From the IMG/VR virus record IMGVR_UViG_3300033148_002164, positions 1 to 60,765 of that record: DNA of 60,765 nucleotides; one strand, 5' to 3'. This document shows, piece by piece, positions 58,228 to 60,765 of the stretch (position 1 is the first letter of the stretch; every line of letters begins with the position of its first letter). A model generated the notes under the pieces. That model was given only the letters and a program-made list of their open reading frames with translations. It made no database searches and was not told where the DNA came from. Source of the stretch: a virus. A program made the translations under genes and the position numbers.

Positions 58228-58523
58228 GTCCTCCAGAAGCACCACCATCTCTGTTGGTGCTCAAGTCGCCTCTCAAGAAGCGTCACCCTCCCCATCAGGT
58301 GGCGCTCTCTTTGCTCTGATCTACTCTCCATTTCACGAGCGAAGAGCAGCATGTTGTCGAGGTAGTCGCGCAGCATGAGCACGCGGCGGTCCCTCAATTC
58401 CATGGCTGTCATCTCTTCGATTGGCATCTCGCGCAATCGATCTTGCATGGTCTGGTCTATCTGCATGTCGACCAACGCCAGCCGTTCCCGTTGCATCTGC
58501 AAATCAGCCGATAGTCCGGACAT
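58224..58523 (-). CDS. Coiled-coil protein
   Basis: The 99-aa product (MSGLSADLQMQRERLALV...) is almost entirely a charged coiled coil ending WWCFWRT. CTGGAGGCGTAAA precedes ATG 58523; ATG 58568 and 58631 are alternative starts. The aromatic tail might touch membrane. Function is unknown. The gap from 58524 to 58674 holds a possible promoter (TTGAGC with TACTCT nearby) and nothing else clear. Confidence 0.6.
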   Translation of the reverse strand: MSGLSADLQMQRERLALVDMQIDQTMQDRLREMPIEEMTAMELRDRRVLMLRDYLDNMLLFAREMESRSEQRERHLMGRVTLLERRLEHQQRWWCFWRT

Positions 58524-58674
58524 TTTACGCCTCCAGTAGTCTCCTCCTGACTGCAGGTCTTGTGCCATCCTCTGACCCCGATAGTTGGCGTTGCTTCGTT
58601 CGACGATTGCGAGGCGATGGCGAAAATGCAATCAGCCCGCCACTCGTCGCGATATCGCCATCAGAGTAGCACGC

Positions 58675-58938
58675 TCAAGGCACGCCCGACCGCCACAAAG
58701 CATGGTCATCACACCAAGCGATGGTCGGCAAAGCGAGCACATACCCGGGGGCCTTCCACACACAACAGAACCCGGTAAGGCGCCGCTGCGGTTCCCCACA
58801 CCGCTCAGATAGCGCCAGCGTCCTCTCGGCCACACCAGAAGCCTCGAACTGCTCCACGAGCGTCTGGAGGCCGACGTGCACCACTTGGCCCGGCGTTGTA
58901 GCGGCCCGATGGATGCGCCGCTGTAGTCCGTTGCTCAT
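58675..58938 (-). CDS. Hypothetical protein
   Basis: The 87-aa product (MSNGLQRRIHRAATTPGQVVHV...) has two Cys (FCCVW) and Trp residues. AGAAGGCAGCATC-ATGA, a variant of the LEAAP-type ribosome cassette, precedes it. No family is recognised. Confidence 0.6.
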   Translation of the reverse strand: MSNGLQRRIHRAATTPGQVVHVGLQTLVEQFEASGVAERTLALSERCGEPQRRLTGFCCVWKAPGYVLALPTIAWCDDHALWRSGVP

Positions 58939-59003
58939 GATGCTGCCTTCTCGTTGTACTTCTCACGCAGTAGGTCGAACTGGATCGGCGTGTCGGCGCT
59001 CAT
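58935..59003 (-). CDS. Mini-gene of 22 codons
   Basis: The frame MSADTPIQFDLLREKYNEKAAS starts and ends in ATGA overlaps and its last codons form the next gene's ribosome site. It may be a real micro-protein or a coupling cistron. Confidence 0.45.
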   Translation of the reverse strand: MSADTPIQFDLLREKYNEKAAS

Positions 59004-59326
59004 GCGTCCACCTGCTGAGCCATCGCGATACTAACGGACGCTGCGTACTGCCGGAGTTCACTGATATCGAGAACGATGGTGTCGGAGTCAGACGCGCGCA
59101 TCAGCCTGACGGTCTCGGTCAGGAGACTCGATATGTTCGCGAGTACAGACACCGTTGTCGGGTCGCTGCTGTAGATGGCGTTGACGAAGAACACCTTCCC
59201 GTCAGCCAGGGCTGTCCATGCTCCTTGTCTGCGGTCCTCTACGCACTTACCGACGAGTGCGCCTGCCAGTTGATCAAGAGATAGATCGCCGACGACCATG
59301 GTGCTGAGGTCTTTATTCGTTTCCAC
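59000..59326 (-). CDS. Hypothetical helical protein
   Basis: The 108-aa product (METNKDLSTMVVGDLSLDQLAGALVG...) has a C-terminal helical half (LANISSLLTETVRLMRA). It is followed downstream by the 22-codon gene. No family is recognised. Confidence 0.62.
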   Translation of the reverse strand: METNKDLSTMVVGDLSLDQLAGALVGKCVEDRRQGAWTALADGKVFFVNAIYSSDPTTVSVLANISSLLTETVRLMRASDSDTIVLDISELRQYAASVSIAMAQQVDA

Positions 59327-59329
59327 TGT

Positions 59330-59623
59330 TCACCTTCCTCGCGGGACGAACCCGCCTTCTTTGCTGCTGACCTTCATGGCCAAAATTAGATGCCACCCGC
59401 GACCACCGAAAGGGCCGACCGATGTGATGCGATGGAGTTCTCCATTCTTGTCGCGCATGATGTCGAAGACGCGATTGTCTTTCATGCACGCCACAAGGCT
59501 GCCTCGGCGGTAGGCCGGGAGGCCTCGTTGTGAGTTGCCGCGATCAAGTTCGAAGTTGAGGCCGATCAGAATCTCCCCGATCTTCTTCTTGTCTGCTGGA
59601 GTGAACTTGTACGGATGACTCAT
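59330..59623 (-). CDS. Hypothetical protein
   Basis: The 97-aa basic product (MSHPYKFTPADKKKIGEILIGL...) is alpha/beta with GGRGWHLILAMKVSSKEGG near the end. The start overlaps the upstream stop (ATGA). No family is recognised. Confidence 0.62.
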   Translation of the reverse strand: MSHPYKFTPADKKKIGEILIGLNFELDRGNSQRGLPAYRRGSLVACMKDNRVFDIMRDKNGELHRITSVGPFGGRGWHLILAMKVSSKEGGFVPRGR

Positions 59624-60315
59624 GCCGCCACCCCAACAGGAGCAACCCCAAGAGCCGCGCACGCCTCCAGGTACTTGTCCCGATCAGCGATCCAAGCCCT
59701 GTGCCCTCTCGCCACCTGGCCGATCATCGTCCGCGCGTCGGCGATGTGCCTGAGGTAGCCCTTCGCCCCACGAGGCCGGACTCTCCAGTGGTTCTTTCCG
59801 GCGAGCAGGTTCAGGTCCTCGTTGCACTTGTCGATCACCTCGCCGATCCGTGAGGTCGGATTCCTCGCCATGATGCGGGCGAACACCTCGATCACTCGGT
59901 CGCGTGGAATGCCGGCCGGCCTCGATGGCTTCGCCCGCTTGCGGACTTGCCTCGACTTGAAGGGCATCTCCTTCACCTTGACCGCCTTCCCGGTCAGAAT
60001 CTCGGACCAGCGGATCAGCGCCTCGTCGCCGTCTTGGTGGAGTTCGATGAACAGGCGCCGGAGCTCGCGCCGGCCCTCAACGATGGGCTGGAACGAGTCC
60101 ATCTCGATCGCCGTCTTGATCTCCTCGTCGGTGCTGCCCTTGACGTAGAACATGATCATCGCGGTCTTGACGTGCTCGGGGAGGTGAGCGGCCTTGATGA
60201 TGGCCTTGAGTTGCTTTGGGTGGAGCACGTAGTAGGCGAGCGTTGCGGGCACGTGGGCCTTGGTGATGAGCAGGTGGAAGTCGTGGCGCCGGTGGAGCGC
60301 GGTCTGCTTACTCAC
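59620..60315 (-). CDS. Basic helical DNA-binding-type protein
   Basis: The 231-aa protein is helical and basic, with HLPEHVKTAMIMFYVKGSTDEEIKTAIEMDSFQPIVEGRRELRRLFIE resembling a sigma-region-4-like or small-terminase-like helix-turn-helix. KVKEMPFKSRQVRKRAKPSRP is a basic linker. Possible regulator of the recombination arm; family not recognised. Confidence 0.6.
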   Translation of the reverse strand: MSKQTALHRRHDFHLLITKAHVPATLAYYVLHPKQLKAIIKAAHLPEHVKTAMIMFYVKGSTDEEIKTAIEMDSFQPIVEGRRELRRLFIELHQDGDEALIRWSEILTGKAVKVKEMPFKSRQVRKRAKPSRPAGIPRDRVIEVFARIMARNPTSRIGEVIDKCNEDLNLLAGKNHWRVRPRGAKGYLRHIADARTMIGQVARGHRAWIADRDKYLEACAALGVAPVGVAA

Positions 60316-60505
60316 GGTTTGCCTCCAGCCACGCCCGCCCCGAATCCGTGATCAATGCGCGGTCCTTCCGGTACTTCGCGAACTTCCGATCGACCAGCCC
60401 ACGAATGGTGGCGATCGGAAACTCGATGATGAGCACCCCGTTGGAGTTCTGGCTCAGGCGGTAGAGCGCGCCTGCTTGCTTCGGTGTAGGTGGTGCGGTC
60501 TTCAT
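60308..60505 (-). CDS. Small winged-helix-like protein
   Basis: The 65-aa product has PKQAGALYRLSQNSNGVLIIEFPIATIRGLVDRKFAKYRKDRALITDSGRAWLEAN, with strong wHTH character and a Ser/Gly wing. It is coupled by ATGA to the SMC-like ATPase stop. Confidence 0.65.
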   Translation of the reverse strand: MKTAPPTPKQAGALYRLSQNSNGVLIIEFPIATIRGLVDRKFAKYRKDRALITDSGRAWLEANRE

Positions 60506-60765
60506 GTTCCCTCTGTGGTTGCGGCCTTGGCCAGTTCTTCGAGTTCAGCCAACTTGGCCAACTCCTCCTCGGTGTAGGTCTCAAGCAGGATCGTCTGGCC
60601 CGACCACTTGGGCCAAGCGCCAGTCCACGCCCGCGCGTCGTCGACGATCATCGTCATGTAGGGGCGCTTGCAGGCGATCCGGAGTGCGTTGCGGAAGCAG
60701 GCGTCGGCGTGGACCTCCTCCCCGCCAGAGGCCAGCCACCACGGACGGCCGTCTACCAGCACCTC
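60502..60765 (-). CDS. SMC/RecF-like ATPase, C-terminal part (continues from base 1)
   Basis: This is the end of the gene that begins at 1488 and crosses the window junction. The last 114 bases repeat 1-114. It holds SGGEE, the MIVDD Walker-B-like motif and an acidic helical tail (EELAKLAELEELAKAATTEGT). The stop overlaps the next gene's ATG (ATGA). Confidence 0.85.
   Translation of the reverse strand, partial: EVLVDGRPWWLASGGEEVHADACFRNALRIACKRPYMTMIVDDARAWTGAWPKWSGQTILLETYTEEELAKLAELEELAKAATTEGT
60652..60765. repeat. Terminal direct repeat, right copy
   Basis: Identical to bases 1-114. Removing one copy closes the ATPase frame and gives a 60,651-bp circle. Confidence 0.97.

Noticed and set aside
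1-60765. tRNA genes
   Set aside because: No cloverleaf with a T-loop consensus was noticed on either strand; a covariance search would be decisive and was not possible.

Overview
This window looks like the complete genome of a tailed, contractile-tailed (myovirus-type) bacteriophage. The first 114 bases are repeated exactly as the last 114, and one ATPase gene runs off the left edge and resumes at the right edge. The natural unit is therefore a circular or circularly permuted molecule of about 60,651 bp, cut inside that gene. The DNA is GC-rich and genes are packed with 4-base NTGA overlaps. No tRNA, rRNA, CRISPR array, DNA polymerase or integrase is visible. A lipoprotein with MopE-type metal-binding repeats, which are especially common in Myxococcota and related former Deltaproteobacteria, hints at a host in that part of the tree. 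This is an inference, not a demonstration.

Layout. About 1-24,300 is almost entirely minus strand: recombination (SMC/RecF-like ATPase, RecT annealase, YqaJ/RecE-type exonuclease, RecU-like resolvase), three DNA methyltransferases of three classes (Dam-like D12, C5-cytosine, beta-class N4/N6), a lambda-O-like replication initiator with a candidate origin inside its gene, small zinc-binding and helix-turn-helix proteins, HNH nucleases, and a beta-helix virion protein that sits unexpectedly in this half. A divergent regulator at 4197 and a minus-strand XRE regulator at 24307 are the likely switch proteins.

About 24,361-58,227 is mainly plus strand and follows assembly order: small and large terminase, accessory genes (sulfotransferase-like, C39-like), portal (DUF1073), MuF-like protein, DUF2213 scaffold/protease candidate, cement protein, major capsid (DUF2184), head-tail connectors, sheath (DUF3383), tube (DUF3277), tail chaperone with a probable -1 frameshift, tape measure, baseplate hub, spike, gp25-like, J-like and wedge proteins, a beta-propeller tail protein, M15 endolysin and a holin candidate. 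This arm is interrupted by five islands of minus-strand small genes at about 31.6-32.1, 33.6-34.8, 38.6-39.4, 47.7-49.7 and 51.3-51.5 kb. A sixth minus block at 58.2-60.5 kb leads into the recombination arm.

Regulation. Most minus-strand units start from a sigma70-like promoter (TTGACN, 16-18 bp, TATAGT-like) and reuse one ribosome-binding cassette, GGAGAACGAC-ATG. A GATC, usually inside CGATCG, lies upstream of nine of these promoters at distances that fall about one helical turn apart. Three plus-strand genes appear to be leaderless.
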